Shown piece by piece: positions 39,911-48,363 of a stretch of 64,000 nucleotides of DNA. Each line of letters begins with the position of its first letter. The stretch's first letter is position 1. A program made the position numbers and the translations under genes. The notes under the pieces are model-generated. The model made no database searches, was not told the origin of the DNA, and was given only the letters and a program-made list of their open reading frames with translations. This stretch comes from Fimbriiglobus ruber (GTDB lineage: Bacteria > Planctomycetota > Planctomycetia > Gemmatales > Gemmataceae): contig NZ_NIDE01000014.1 in the NCBI RefSeq assembly GCF_002197845.1, positions 1,240,001 to 1,304,000 of the forward strand, given 5' to 3'.

Positions 39911-40095
39911 CACATGTTACTGTGAAGTAGTCGTGAGGACGAGCCCGGCGGTCGGACAACCGCATGCAGCGGATGAGGCTCCGACCTCGTGAACAAGGTC
40001 GCGGACCGACCGCCGGCGCTCCTCGACTTCGGACGCTACCCTGCGGGCCACCCCGTGTGGACCCCGTATTCGTGAAGCTGTAAGGGAGGGACGCC
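39911..40095 (+). ncRNA. Candidate bridge RNA of IS110a, programmed for attC
   Basis: A first hairpin is closed by CGGTCGG / CCGACCG and capped by GAGG-CTCCGA-CCTC. On its 5' side TGCAGCG (39965-39971) equals the attC left half. On its 3' side GAACAAGG (39991-39998) is the exact complement of the attC right half CCTTGTTC. In a second loop ACGCTACC (40033-40040) equals the element's right end plus core, and GTGTGG (40055-40060) pairs with five of six bases of CCTCAC at the left junction. This is the two-loop, four-guide layout established for IS110 bridge RNAs. The fold and guides are read from sequence; expression is not shown. Confidence 0.7.
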
Positions 40096-41127
40096 ATGGG
40101 CACCGTCACCACGACCGCGTTCGTCGGCATCGACGTCAGCAAGAAGACCCTCGACGCGTGCCTCCTGACCCCGGACGGGAAGGCCCGCGACCACGCCTTC
40201 GCGAACGACCCGGACGGGCACGCGGCCCTGGTCGCGTGGGTCGACGGGCACGCGAGCGGGGCCGACGTCCACTACGGGATGGAGTCGACCGGCGGGTACG
40301 AGGATGCTCTCGCCACCCACCTGCACGCAGCCGCCCGGCGGGTCAGTGTGATCAACCCGGTCCGGGTCAAGTACGCCGGGGTCGTCCGCGGGCGGGGGAA
40401 CAAGACGGACAAGGCCGACGCCCGCCTGATCGCCGGGTACGTCCGCGATCACCGCCCCCCGGCCTGGGTCCCGCCGACCCCCGCGGTCCGCGAACTCCAG
40501 GCCCTGGTCCGCCGCCGGGACGACGTCCGGGCCCTAGCCGCGCAAGAAAAAACGCGGCTCGATAGCCCGCTCCTGACCCCGGCCGCCCGCAAGTCCGTGG
40601 CCCGCGTCATCAAGCTCCTGGGCAAGGAGGCCGACGCCATGCAGGCCGCCGCCGACGCTCTCATCGCGGCCACCCCGGAGATGGCCGCCGACCGGGTTCT
40701 GCTGGCGTCCATCCCCGGAGTCGGGGACCAGACCGCGTCGACCGTCCTGGCCGAACTCCCGCCCGTCGCCCACATCCCGTCGGCCCAGGCGGCGGCCGCG
40801 TACGCCGGGTTGGCCCCCCGGGAGCACCGGAGCGGGACCAGTGTCCGCACCCGCACCCGCCTGTCCAAGACCGGGAACGCCCGGCTCCGGAAGGCCCTGT
40901 ACCTGCCGACCCTAACGGCGATCCGGTTCAACCCCCTGTTGAAACGGTTCTATGATCGCCTGGTGGCCGCCGGGAAGGCCAAGATGCAAGCCGTCGGGGC
41001 GTGCATGCGGAAGTTGGTCATGATCTGCTACGGGGTCCTCAAGAACCGGGCTCCGTTCGACCCGGCGTGGAGCATGGTTCGGCCGCCGGTCGGGGGTGCG
41101 CCCGACCATCCCCCGACCGGCGGATGA
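40096..41127 (+). CDS. IS110-family transposase (DEDD recombinase), type a, intact copy
   Basis: 343 aa. RuvC-like residues in FVGIDVSKKTLDACLL (Asp), YGMESTGGYED (Glu) and NKTDKADARLIAGY (Asp-Asp). The C-terminal domain has SIPGVGDQTASTVLAEL, AAAYAGLAPREHRSGTS with the nucleophile-type Ser, and GNARLRKALYLPTLTAIRFNP. GGGAGGG lies upstream of the ATG. It would use the adjacent RNA to join its circular form to attC. It is the only undamaged copy of three and could supply the others in trans. Confidence 0.92.
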   Translation: MGTVTTTAFVGIDVSKKTLDACLLTPDGKARDHAFANDPDGHAALVAWVDGHASGADVHYGMESTGGYEDALATHLHAAARRVSVINPVRVKYAGVVRGRGNKTDKADARLIAGYVRDHRPPAWVPPTPAVRELQALVRRRDDVRALAAQEKTRLDSPLLTPAARKSVARVIKLLGKEADAMQAAADALIAATPEMAADRVLLASIPGVGDQTASTVLAELPPVAHIPSAQAAAAYAGLAPREHRSGTSVRTRTRLSKTGNARLRKALYLPTLTAIRFNPLLKRFYDRLVAAGKAKMQAVGACMRKLVMICYGVLKNRAPFDPAWSMVRPPVGGAPDHPPTGG

Positions 41128-41176
41128 ATCATGCGTTTTTGCCCCTTGACAACACGCTACCTTGTTCGGCGCGCCT

Positions 41177-41428
41177 TCACTCGGGGAGTTCGTCCGGGTG
41201 GGGCGGGCGGACGTTAACCAGCATGGCCATTTCGCACGCCCCAAACGCCCGGTAGTTGGCCCGCGCCTGGGTCAGGCTCAGCCACCCGTTCGGGCCACCC
41301 AGCACCGCGTCGGCGTTGTGGTCATCCTGCCCGTCGTCCTCCCAGTAGCACACCTCGCAGATGTCCCATCCGCACCGCTCGCTCAGTGTCAGACAGCCGC
41401 AGCAGGGGCACCGGAACCGCTCCGTCAT
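41177..41428 (-). CDS. Integron cassette 1 protein, cysteine-rich CPCC family
   Basis: 83 aa from the ATG at 41428, 18 bp after the attI/attC junction box. It opens FRCPCCGCLTLSERCGWDIC then EVCYWEDDGQ, GGPNGWLSLTQARANYRAFGACE, a close fit to the Cys-rich CPCC family (zinc-ribbon-like). It has its own stop before attC, unlike cassettes 3 and 4. As the first cassette it is nearest the array promoter and probably best expressed. Family known, molecular role not. Confidence 0.8.
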   Translation of the reverse strand: MTERFRCPCCGCLTLSERCGWDICEVCYWEDDGQDDHNADAVLGGPNGWLSLTQARANYRAFGACEMAMLVNVRPPHPDELPE

Positions 41429-41445
41429 TCACGTGCCCCTCTTCC

Positions 41446-41590
41446 GCCGAACTCTTAATTAGGTCACACATGCGCAAGCTATCACGTCTCGACAATAAGA
41501 CAAGCTAAATCTGCTCACCGCAACGCCTTTCGATCATTCGGCGATGATGTTCTCGCGTCACCTATCCCACTAACGGACCGTGCGCGGACG
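41446..41590 (-). promoter_or_regulatory. Putative attI and cassette promoter
   Basis: This lies between the intI stop and the first cassette. Reading leftward, TTGTCT (41498-41503) and TAGCTT (41476-41481) are 16 bp apart and point into cassette 1. The junction box GTTCGGC is at 41446-41452. No second stem is visible, as expected for attI rather than attC. Placing attI after the 3' end of intI is the inverted-integron layout. Confidence 0.6.
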
Positions 41591-42583
41591 TCAATCGTCC
41601 AGGGGACTCTTCACCCCGAGCCCACCCCGATTCAGGACGTGCGTGTAAATCATCGTGGTACTCACGTCCTCATGTCCGAGCAACTCCTGCACAGTCCGGA
41701 TGTCGTACCCGGCCTCCAACAGGTGCGTCGCGAAGCTGTGCCGGAACGAATGGCTGGTCGCCCGCTTGCCGATCCCCGACGCCCGCACGGCGGCCGACAC
41801 GGCCCGGCTCATCGAACCCTCGTGCAGGTGGTGGCGACGGACGGCACCCGATCGTGGGTCCGTCGACCGCACGGGCGACGGGAACACGTACTGCCACTTC
41901 CACTCGGCCGCCGCCGCCGGCAGTTTCCGGTCCAGGGCGGCCGGCAGGTACACCGTCCCGCCCCCGGCCGCCAGATCCTTCTCGTGGCCCCGCCGGACAC
42001 CGTCCAGGTGGTGAAGGAGTTCCGGCTCCAGCGACGACGGCAGCATGGTCACCCGGTCCTTGTTCCCCTTGCCCTCGCGGACCGTCAACTCGCGGCGGGC
42101 GAAGTCCAGATCCTTGACCCGGAGTCGCAACGCCTCCAGGAGCCGCAGGCCGGACCCGTACAGCAGGTGGGCGACCAGTCGGTACGGGTCGTCGAGCTGG
42201 CGGAGGACGAGCCGGACCTCCGGTTTGGTGAGCACGACCGGCAACCGCTTCGGCCGGTGGGCCCGGACGACCCCGGCGATCACCCCCGGGTCCGCGCGGA
42301 GGACGTGCCGGTAGAGGAACAGGATCGCGCTGTACGCCTGGTTCTGGGTCGACGCGCCCACGCCCCCGTCGACGGCCAAGTGGGTCAGGAAGGCGGTGAT
42401 CTCGGCCGCCGCCATGTCGGCCGGGTGCCGCTTGTCGTGGAACAGAATGAACCGCCGGACCCAGTCGTGGTACGCGTCTTCCGTCCGCAGACTGTAGTGC
42501 CGGACCCGACACGCCGCCCGCAGGCGGTCGAGCAACTTGGGCTCGCCCGGTGGGTGTTCAGGTCTGGACAGGCGATCACTCAT
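41591..42583 (-). CDS. intI: Integron integrase (tyrosine recombinase IntI)
   Basis: 330 aa from ATG 42583 ([15 protein letters not shown]). A longer upstream frame exists but adds non-homologous residues. The SAM-like N-terminal domain reads [20 protein letters not shown]. Catalytic residues are R147 ([10 protein letters not shown]), H278 and R281 (SHSFRHSF), H304 (LGHEDVS) and Y313 (TMIYTHV). Between R147 and H278 lies the IntI-specific extra segment ([15 protein letters not shown] and [10 protein letters not shown], residues ~200-236) that separates IntI from Xer and phage integrases. C-terminus [10 protein letters not shown] is typical. It recombines single-stranded attC hairpins with attI. 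It is transcribed toward and in line with the cassettes. Confidence 0.95.
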   Translation of the reverse strand: MSDRLSRPEHPPGEPKLLDRLRAACRVRHYSLRTEDAYHDWVRRFILFHDKRHPADMAAAEITAFLTHLAVDGGVGASTQNQAYSAILFLYRHVLRADPGVIAGVVRAHRPKRLPVVLTKPEVRLVLRQLDDPYRLVAHLLYGSGLRLLEALRLRVKDLDFARRELTVREGKGNKDRVTMLPSSLEPELLHHLDGVRRGHEKDLAAGGGTVYLPAALDRKLPAAAAEWKWQYVFPSPVRSTDPRSGAVRRHHLHEGSMSRAVSAAVRASGIGKRATSHSFRHSFATHLLEAGYDIRTVQELLGHEDVSTTMIYTHVLNRGGLGVKSPLDD

Positions 42584-42860
42584 TCCCCGATTGAACCAAA
42601 CCCGCCGACCGAATGCAATCCATCTCTTTTCACCCCATCGGATTTTTGCAGCGACCATGAACGCGCCGGTATGCCCGAAAGGTCACGCGAAGGTTGTGAC
42701 TCGTGGCCGAACGTCACCCGCTTCGTCAGTCCGTTGCCCTTTCTTTTCTGCGATAGAATGTCCGCTCGGGTGCTTACGTGATTGCCGTTTCTCGGCCGTT
42801 CATTGCGTAACGGAGCCGGACAAATAAAGCCCGAATCACACCCGCCGCTCGGGAGAGCCC

Positions 42861-43052
42861 ATGAACCCGACCGATCGCATCTCGATCACGGTCAATGACG
42901 TCGGCGAATACATCCGTCATCAATCCTGCGATCGGCGGTTCTTCCTCAAGACCCACCCGGACGAGGTCGCGCGCCTGCCGTTCTTCGAACGACTGCTCGA
43001 TAGCGTCGAACCCGTCAAGCAAGCCATAGGACGCGACCGCGAGATCCCGTAG
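42861..43052 (+). pseudogene. Short N-terminal fragment, possibly of a RecB-like nuclease
   Basis: 63 aa (MNPTDRISITVNDVGEYIRH, SCDRRFFLKTHPDEVARLPF). The pattern of an ITxxDVxxYxxxxxCxRRFxL opening resembles N-termini of PD-(D/E)XK RecB-family proteins, but the catalytic part is absent and the frame stops at 43052. It could be a remnant left at the integron edge or a small gene of its own. The 277 bp upstream (42584-42860) contain only the intI upstream region. Confidence 0.35.
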
Positions 43053-43069
43053 GCGAAACAACTCGTCGA

Positions 43070-43531
43070 TCACGGCGTTCGCGCGCTCGCGTCGGGCGGG
43101 CGGACGTAGTCGGCGGCCGCGGGGGAGAAGAAGACGAGCCCGATCACCACCCCGGTGACCACGTCCGCCGCCCCGCCGACGGCCCCCGGCAACCCCCACT
43201 CGTACGCGAACCCGACCGCCCCGGTCGCCAGCGCGAGCACCTTGCCCGCGACGGTCGTGCCCAGGTAGGCCCACGGGGCCCACCACCGCCGGCGGAACAG
43301 CCCGACCCAACTCGCGACGATGGCCGGCAGCAGGATCACGGCCGCGCAACACGACAGGCCGGCGACGACCGCCTCCGCGTCCGTCGGTTCGAGTGTGACC
43401 CCCCGACTCGCCAGCCGTTCCTCGGCCAGCGCCGTGCCCCCGAGGCTCAAGGGAACCGCCGACAGGAACAACAGGATCTCGACGACTAAAAACCCGCGGA
43501 GGGCGAACGGGGCGTGATCGAGGGTGGGCAT
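43070..43531 (-). CDS. Small integral membrane protein
   Basis: 153 aa with four predicted hydrophobic helices: GFLVVEILLFLSAVPLSLGG, AAVILLPAIVASWVGLF, YLGTTVAGKVLALATGAVGF and AADVVTGVVIGLVFFSP. The C-terminus is short and polar. No family recognised. The start ATG at 43531 follows a GTCCTCTC tract with no strong ribosome site. Confidence 0.6.
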   Translation of the reverse strand: MPTLDHAPFALRGFLVVEILLFLSAVPLSLGGTALAEERLASRGVTLEPTDAEAVVAGLSCCAAVILLPAIVASWVGLFRRRWWAPWAYLGTTVAGKVLALATGAVGFAYEWGLPGAVGGAADVVTGVVIGLVFFSPAAADYVRPPDASARTP

Positions 43532-43642
43532 GAGAGGACCAAAAGCGGGGAAGGGGTTTGAATCGCGTCGAACACGGGTCGGGTCGGCAACCGTGGCCGG
43601 GTCGGGAGCCCTTGATGTGCGGCCGCGGCCGGACGCAGGACG

Positions 43643-43891
43643 TCACCCGGCCTTTCGTCGCCGGGACAACACCGCGGCCGATGACTTGCCGCCGTGGCCG
43701 GGGAGCGCGTTCACGAGATTGACCGCGGAGGCGATCACACCACCGACCAGGCAAATCGCCGTGAACCAGCCCCAGTAACCGATGGGGAGGGGATCAGTGC
43801 CCGCGTCGGCGGGTCCGGTGTAGTCATCGTTCGGTATCCTGTTCCCCCGAGTCGGAACGGGCGCGATCTCGCACGGAACGCCCAATCCCAC
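43643..43891 (-). CDS. Small single-pass membrane protein, hypothetical
   Basis: 82 aa from ATG 43891. One transmembrane segment (GYWGWFTAICLVGGVIASAV) is followed by a basic tail (LSRRRKAG). The first 30 residues are low-complexity and the true start may be internal, but no other in-frame ATG exists. Oriented like the neighbouring small membrane genes. Confidence 0.4.
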   Translation of the reverse strand: MGLGVPCEIAPVPTRGNRIPNDDYTGPADAGTDPLPIGYWGWFTAICLVGGVIASAVNLVNALPGHGGKSSAAVLSRRRKAG

Positions 43892-43931
43892 GAGGTCGGA
43901 ACGCGAACGCGGACCCGCGGCCCGAGTCCCG

Positions 43932-44249
43932 TCATCGGGCGGGCTTCTGGCCCGACCCGTTGCAGTACCGGCAGACGTGTTCGACCTTGCCCGATCCCCC
44001 GCACGTCACGCAGCGGGCGCCGCCGTAGTAGCCGTGGCCGTGGCAGGTCGGGCACGCGTCCCGGACCTTGCCGTCGCCGCCGCACGCGTCGCAGTAGTGG
44101 GCGAAGTGGCGGCCGACGACCGGGAGCATCTTCCCGCACGACGGGGGCAGGAACCCGCACCCGATCAGTCCGAGGACCACGGCGATGAGGATCGCCACCC
44201 CCGCGTGGGCGTTTTTGGGGTTCGCGGGCGGCGTCGGCTCGTTCGCCAT
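43932..44249 (-). CDS. Membrane-anchored DnaJ-type zinc-finger protein
   Basis: 105 aa. A hydrophobic N-terminal helix (AGVAILIAVVLGLIGCGFL) anchors it. The rest is four CxxCxGxG repeats: CDACGGDGK, CPTCHGHGY, CVTCGGSGK and CRYCNGSGQ, as in the DnaJ cysteine-rich domain. GAAGGTG precedes the ATG. There is no J-domain, so it is probably a thiol- or zinc-binding accessory rather than an Hsp40. Confidence 0.75.
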   Translation of the reverse strand: MANEPTPPANPKNAHAGVAILIAVVLGLIGCGFLPPSCGKMLPVVGRHFAHYCDACGGDGKVRDACPTCHGHGYYGGARCVTCGGSGKVEHVCRYCNGSGQKPAR

Positions 44250-44349
44250 TCGGGCACCTTCGCGGAGGAGTGGAGGGCGGCCGCCGGACGGGCCGAGACG
44301 ATCGTCTCGGGCCGCCGGGCTGGGGGTACTATACCCGCCGCGAGCTCTT

Positions 44350-44363
44350 GAGACAACTGTCTC
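44350..44363. promoter_or_regulatory. Palindromic operator candidate upstream of the XRE gene
   Basis: GAGACA-AC-TGTCTC is a perfect palindrome, with further half-sites CAGACA and TGTCTC in the next 35 bp. XRE regulators bind such sites and often repress themselves. Confidence 0.5.
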
Positions 44364-44426
44364 CAGACAACAATCTGTAGACCGCTGTCTCGGGATGGTG
44401 TCGAGTACCGATTTCGGTGCCGCCCC

Positions 44427-44714
44427 ATGCCCGCCGATCCGCTCCAACTACAGTTCGCCCGGGTGGTCGCCCGCCGCCGGGCCGCCGCCGGCTTGTCCCA
44501 GGAAGCCCTGGCCGCCGCCGCCGGCCTCCACCGGACGTACGTCGGGCTGCTCGAACGGGGCCTCCGGATGCCGTCCATCCTGGTCGCCCAGAAGGTCGCC
44601 CGAGCGCTCGGAGTCACCACGAGTGAATTGCTGGCGGAGGTGGAGGGAGAACCCCTCGACCGGCCCGGTCGTCGGGCGCGGAAGAAAGCGGATGACAGGA
44701 ACCCCGGCGCGTGA
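44427..44714 (+). CDS. XRE-family transcriptional regulator
   Basis: 95 aa consisting almost wholly of one HTH: FARVVARRRAAAGLSQEALA, AAGLHRTYVGLLERGLRMPS, ILVAQKVARALGVTTSELL. It ends with a basic tail (RRARKKADDRN). A GAGACA/TGTCTC palindrome upstream is a likely autoregulatory site. No toxin or antitoxin partner is adjacent. Confidence 0.85.
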   Translation: MPADPLQLQFARVVARRRAAAGLSQEALAAAAGLHRTYVGLLERGLRMPSILVAQKVARALGVTTSELLAEVEGEPLDRPGRRARKKADDRNPGA

Positions 44715-44869
44715 CGGGGCGATGCGGAAGTGGCCGAGGGTCGGATCGCCCCTGGGGGGGGGAATCCGTGAGCCTCTTCGCTCGGTGAGGGAGGTGGCGT
44801 TACGACCCGGGGGTGTCGGGTGGGATCACTTTTTTACCGACCGCCCTGGGGCAACCGTCCGGTTCGATT

Positions 44870-44921
44870 CGGGCGGCACGCAGTCTCGTGGAGCGGGCGA
44901 CGCGAGACTGCGTGCCGCCCG
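44870..44921. terminator. Large hairpin between convergent genes
   Basis: A perfect 19-bp inverted repeat (CGGGCGGCACGCAGTCTCG at 44870-44888, complement at 44903-44921) with a 14-base loop. It separates the plus-strand XRE gene from the minus-strand giant gene, so it could end transcription from both sides. The rest of 44715-44972 holds no gene. Confidence 0.6.
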
Positions 44922-47218
44922 TTCGCCCCGCGGTTAACGCCGGTCGTGCCGAACGTGTGCTCGAATTGTTGCTTACTGCTGAGGCGGGGCGGTATCGCGG
45001 ATGGTTGCCCCGCGGTCGTCGCTCAGCACGAGGATCGCGAACCGCTCGATCGGTTGCCGCTCGGGGGTGCTGACGGTCGCGTAGTCGAACCGGCCACGGA
45101 GGTCCGTGTACCCGTCCTTGTGGAACTTCACCTCGCCGTTCGCCAGCTTCGAGTACACCTTCACGTACACCTTCGGCAGGGCCGCCCCGTTGGTCGCGTC
45201 AGCCACGCGCACCTGACCGTAGTTCTCGGTCAGCTTCACGTCCATCGCGTTCGCGTAGTACGCCTTCGACCGGGTCACTCCGCCGGCCGTGATCTCGACC
45301 AGCACGTTCCGCTTGACAAGGTCAGCCGGCAGCGGGACGGCGAGTTTGCTTTTGCCGGCCGGGAGCTTGACGACCTGTGTCGCGTTCGGCTTGATCGACG
45401 CGAACTGCCCGCCGGACTGTTGAACGAACGGGTTCCGGCTGAACAGAAGCTCCACGTCCATCAGGTAGAAGTTCACGCGGACCATGTCGGCGTTCTGCCA
45501 GGTCATGTTGATTTGCCCGGCGTCGATCGTGAACTCGACCCCCGGCTCGGTCGCCGCGAGCTGGCCTTGCTGTTGGCCGCGGTCCGTCGGGTCAACGACC
45601 TTCGGCCCCTTCTCCTCGATCTCGTCCAGTTGAGCGGACAGGGCGCCGAACGTGTTCCGCCACCGGTCGACCGGGTGGTTGGCGTACCGCAGGGCGATCT
45701 CCCGGGCCTTGAGCGGTTCGCCGGTGTACAGGTCGAGGTAGGCGGCGCAGTAGTCGTACTGGACCCGCGTCGCAACCTTGTCCGGGTTCACCCGGGCGAA
45801 CGTCGCCAGGGTCTCCTCGACCCGGTCCTGGAGGAGCAGGTAGTAGACGACCGCGAGTTCGTCGGCGTCGTCGAGCGACTGACGGTACGACAGCACCTTC
45901 AGGTATCGGTGGTACTGCTCGCTGAACCGGTCGTTGACGATCTGCCGCCGGTGGCCGAGGGCGTGAGCCCGGGCGTTGACGAGCGGCTTGTACTCCAGGT
46001 GTTCGTACTGGTGCCGCTCGACCGGGTCGACGGTCAGCAGCGGGCTGACGATCGGCCCGCCGCACTCGTTCACGATCTGATCCGTGTGGAGCAGGTACTG
46101 GCGGGCGGCCGGGACGTTGGCGTGCAGGAGGGCGTACGACCAGAGCGTCGGCTGGTAGACGTGGCGCTCGCGGAGGAGCGTCACGATCGACTCGAACGCC
46201 GCCCGGTCGCGCATGCGGAACGCGATCTTGTCCAGGTTCAGGGCGTTCACGTTCTCGCGGTCCAGGAACGAGATGACCTCCTCCGTCGTCCCGTGTTGGG
46301 AGACGTAGTCCCACGAGGTCGTGTCGAGTTTGGTCGGCTTCTTGACCACGTCGAACGTCGTCGCCTGGGCGGCCGCCACGAACTGCTCGTTCTTGGCCAC
46401 GTGGGCCGGGAAGTGGGCGAACCGGCCGGGCCTGGGGAAGTAGAACAGGTAATCGAGGGTGTGCGTCCGGTACGGCTCCAGGTCGACCACCACGGTCTTC
46501 GTGAACTGGCCGTTGGCTACCGGGATCGCCCCGATCGGCAACTGCACGAGGACGGAGAGTTTTTGCCGGGACGAGGTCGGGTTGGTGACGACGACCTGGC
46601 ACCCGTAGACCGTGTTGATCACGAACTCGCCGGTCACGAATTTGTCGAACCGCTCGCCGTTCTCCTCGCGGAACCGGTCGCCGTTGCGATAGGTATTCTC
46701 GCTCACCAGGATGTTGATCGGGGCGCCCTTGGCGACGACCGGGCGGACTTCCTCGTGGAAGGCGACGACCGGCCCCTTGGGCGTCAGGGTCATCTTCCCG
46801 CCGTCGAACTTGACCTCGTGCTTGGCGGCCTCGAACGGCAGGTCGAGGACCGCGAGGGCGAACATCATTTCGGTGAAGTTACGGGACGCGTCGGCCAGAT
46901 TCTTCGACAGGAACGGGCCGTCGCCGGTGTGGCTCGCGTAGTCCCGCCAGAACGAATTGACCGGGACGAGGTCGGCGATTTGCTGTTGAATGGGCAAGTG
47001 GTAATAGTTGTTCTCGGCCCACTCCTGGGTCGGGTCGACCTTGCGGTACAACTGACGCACGGTTTCCCGCCGTGCATGGTCTACATCAACATACGGTCCT
47101 TCTCTCTCAGCTGCGTTGAGCCCGTTGAGGATCATCCTTTCCTTGTCTACTTTCAATGCCCGGTATGCCTCTTCGGCCTCTTTTTTCCCTTGGCTCGCGC
47201 CGTCGCGGGTTCGGGATA

Positions 47219-48363
47219 TTACCTCGGCATGAAATCTGCTCACGTATTTATGGATTCTTAGATCCGGTCGCCCGGTGGGAGACGTCCCCATGGCCATCAC
47301 ATTACCGGACGCCCGTCAGCTGTCGGATGAGGTCCTCGACGCCCTTCGCCTGCGGGCGCTGCGGGGGTGCGAGTTGGGATTCACGGAAGCCGACGTGGCC
47401 GACCTCCTGGGCGTCTCCCGGGAGACCGTCTGCCGGTGGTGGTCGGCGTATGCGGCGGGTGGGGTGAACGCCCTCCCCGGGGATCGCCCCGGCCGTCCAC
47501 TCGGGTCCGGCCGCCTCCTGTCCGACGACCACGCCGCGGTCGTCCAACAACTCGTCCGGACGACGGTCCCGGACGACCACGGGATTGCGGCCCCGCTCTG
47601 GACCCGCCGGGCGGTCCGGGAGCTGATCCAACAGGTGTGCGGGGTCGACCTCGCAATCCGGACGGTCGGCCTGTACCTCCAGCGGTGGGGATTCGCACCG
47701 AAGCGGCCGGCCCGTCGGTCCCGGGACCAAGACCCGGACGAGGTGGCCGAGTGGTTAGACGAAATTTACCCGGCGATCGCCGCCCGGGCGGCCGACGAAG
47801 GAGCCGAGATCCACTGGTGCGACGAAGTCGGAGTGGCGGCCGACGAGGTCCCGGCCCGGGGGTATGCTCCGGAAGGCCAACCGCCCATCCTCGACGTCTC
47901 CGGCCCACACGTCCGGGCGAACCAGATCTCGACCATCACGAACGACGGGACCATCCGGTTCATGACGTACACCCAAACCATGACGGCCGCCCTGTTCCTG
48001 GTCTTCTTGGACCGACTCCTGCGAAGTACGACGGGGAAACTGTTCCTCATCGTCGACCGGTTGTCGGCCCACCAGACACCCGCCGTTCTCACCTGGGTGG
48101 AAGCCCACCAGGACCGGATCGAGGTCTTCCTGTTGCCCCGGTACGCCCCCGAGCGGAACCCGGTCGAGTACCTAAACCACGACCTGAAAGGGCAGGTCAA
48201 CGCGTCCGGGTTGCCGCACACGACGTCCGAGGTGCGGTCCCGGATTCAGACGTTTATGCGGAAGTTGCTCCACCTCCCCGAGCATGTCATGAGCTATTTC
48301 CAGCATCCATGTGCGCAATATGCATCCGCCATCAATGTGTGAGAATATTTCATGCCGAGGTAA
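47219..48363 (+). mobile_element. IS630-type element in the giant gene
   Basis: 1,145 bp with inverted ends TTACCTCGGCATGAAAT and complement, between duplicated TA (47217-47218 and 48364-48365). Unrelated to the 1,172-bp IS630 copies. Confidence 0.88.
47290..48342 (+). CDS. IS630-family transposase, second type
   Basis: 350 aa from ATG 47290 (MAITLPDARQ). The N-terminal HTH is GFTEADVADLLGVSRETVCRWW. DDE contexts: EIHWCDEVGVAADE, LFLIVDRLSAHQTP and LPRYAPERNPVEYLNHDLK. Single uninterrupted frame; appears functional. Confidence 0.88.
   Translation: MAITLPDARQLSDEVLDALRLRALRGCELGFTEADVADLLGVSRETVCRWWSAYAAGGVNALPGDRPGRPLGSGRLLSDDHAAVVQQLVRTTVPDDHGIAAPLWTRRAVRELIQQVCGVDLAIRTVGLYLQRWGFAPKRPARRSRDQDPDEVAEWLDEIYPAIAARAADEGAEIHWCDEVGVAADEVPARGYAPEGQPPILDVSGPHVRANQISTITNDGTIRFMTYTQTMTAALFLVFLDRLLRSTTGKLFLIVDRLSAHQTPAVLTWVEAHQDRIEVFLLPRYAPERNPVEYLNHDLKGQVNASGLPHTTSEVRSRIQTFMRKLLHLPEHVMSYFQHPCAQYASAINV

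Larger units (their letters stand above)
39911..41159 (+). mobile_element. IS110-family element, type a, copy 3 (intact), inserted in attC site 1
   Basis: 1,249 bp, the full-length reference copy. The right end contains TTGACA (41146-41151). If the ends are joined as a circle, TTGACA lies 17 bp from TTACTG of the left end, forming a promoter that exists only in the excised form, as known for IS110 elements. The 185-bp 5' and ~32-bp 3' non-coding lengths match the IS110 rather than the IS1111 subgroup. Confidence 0.92.
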
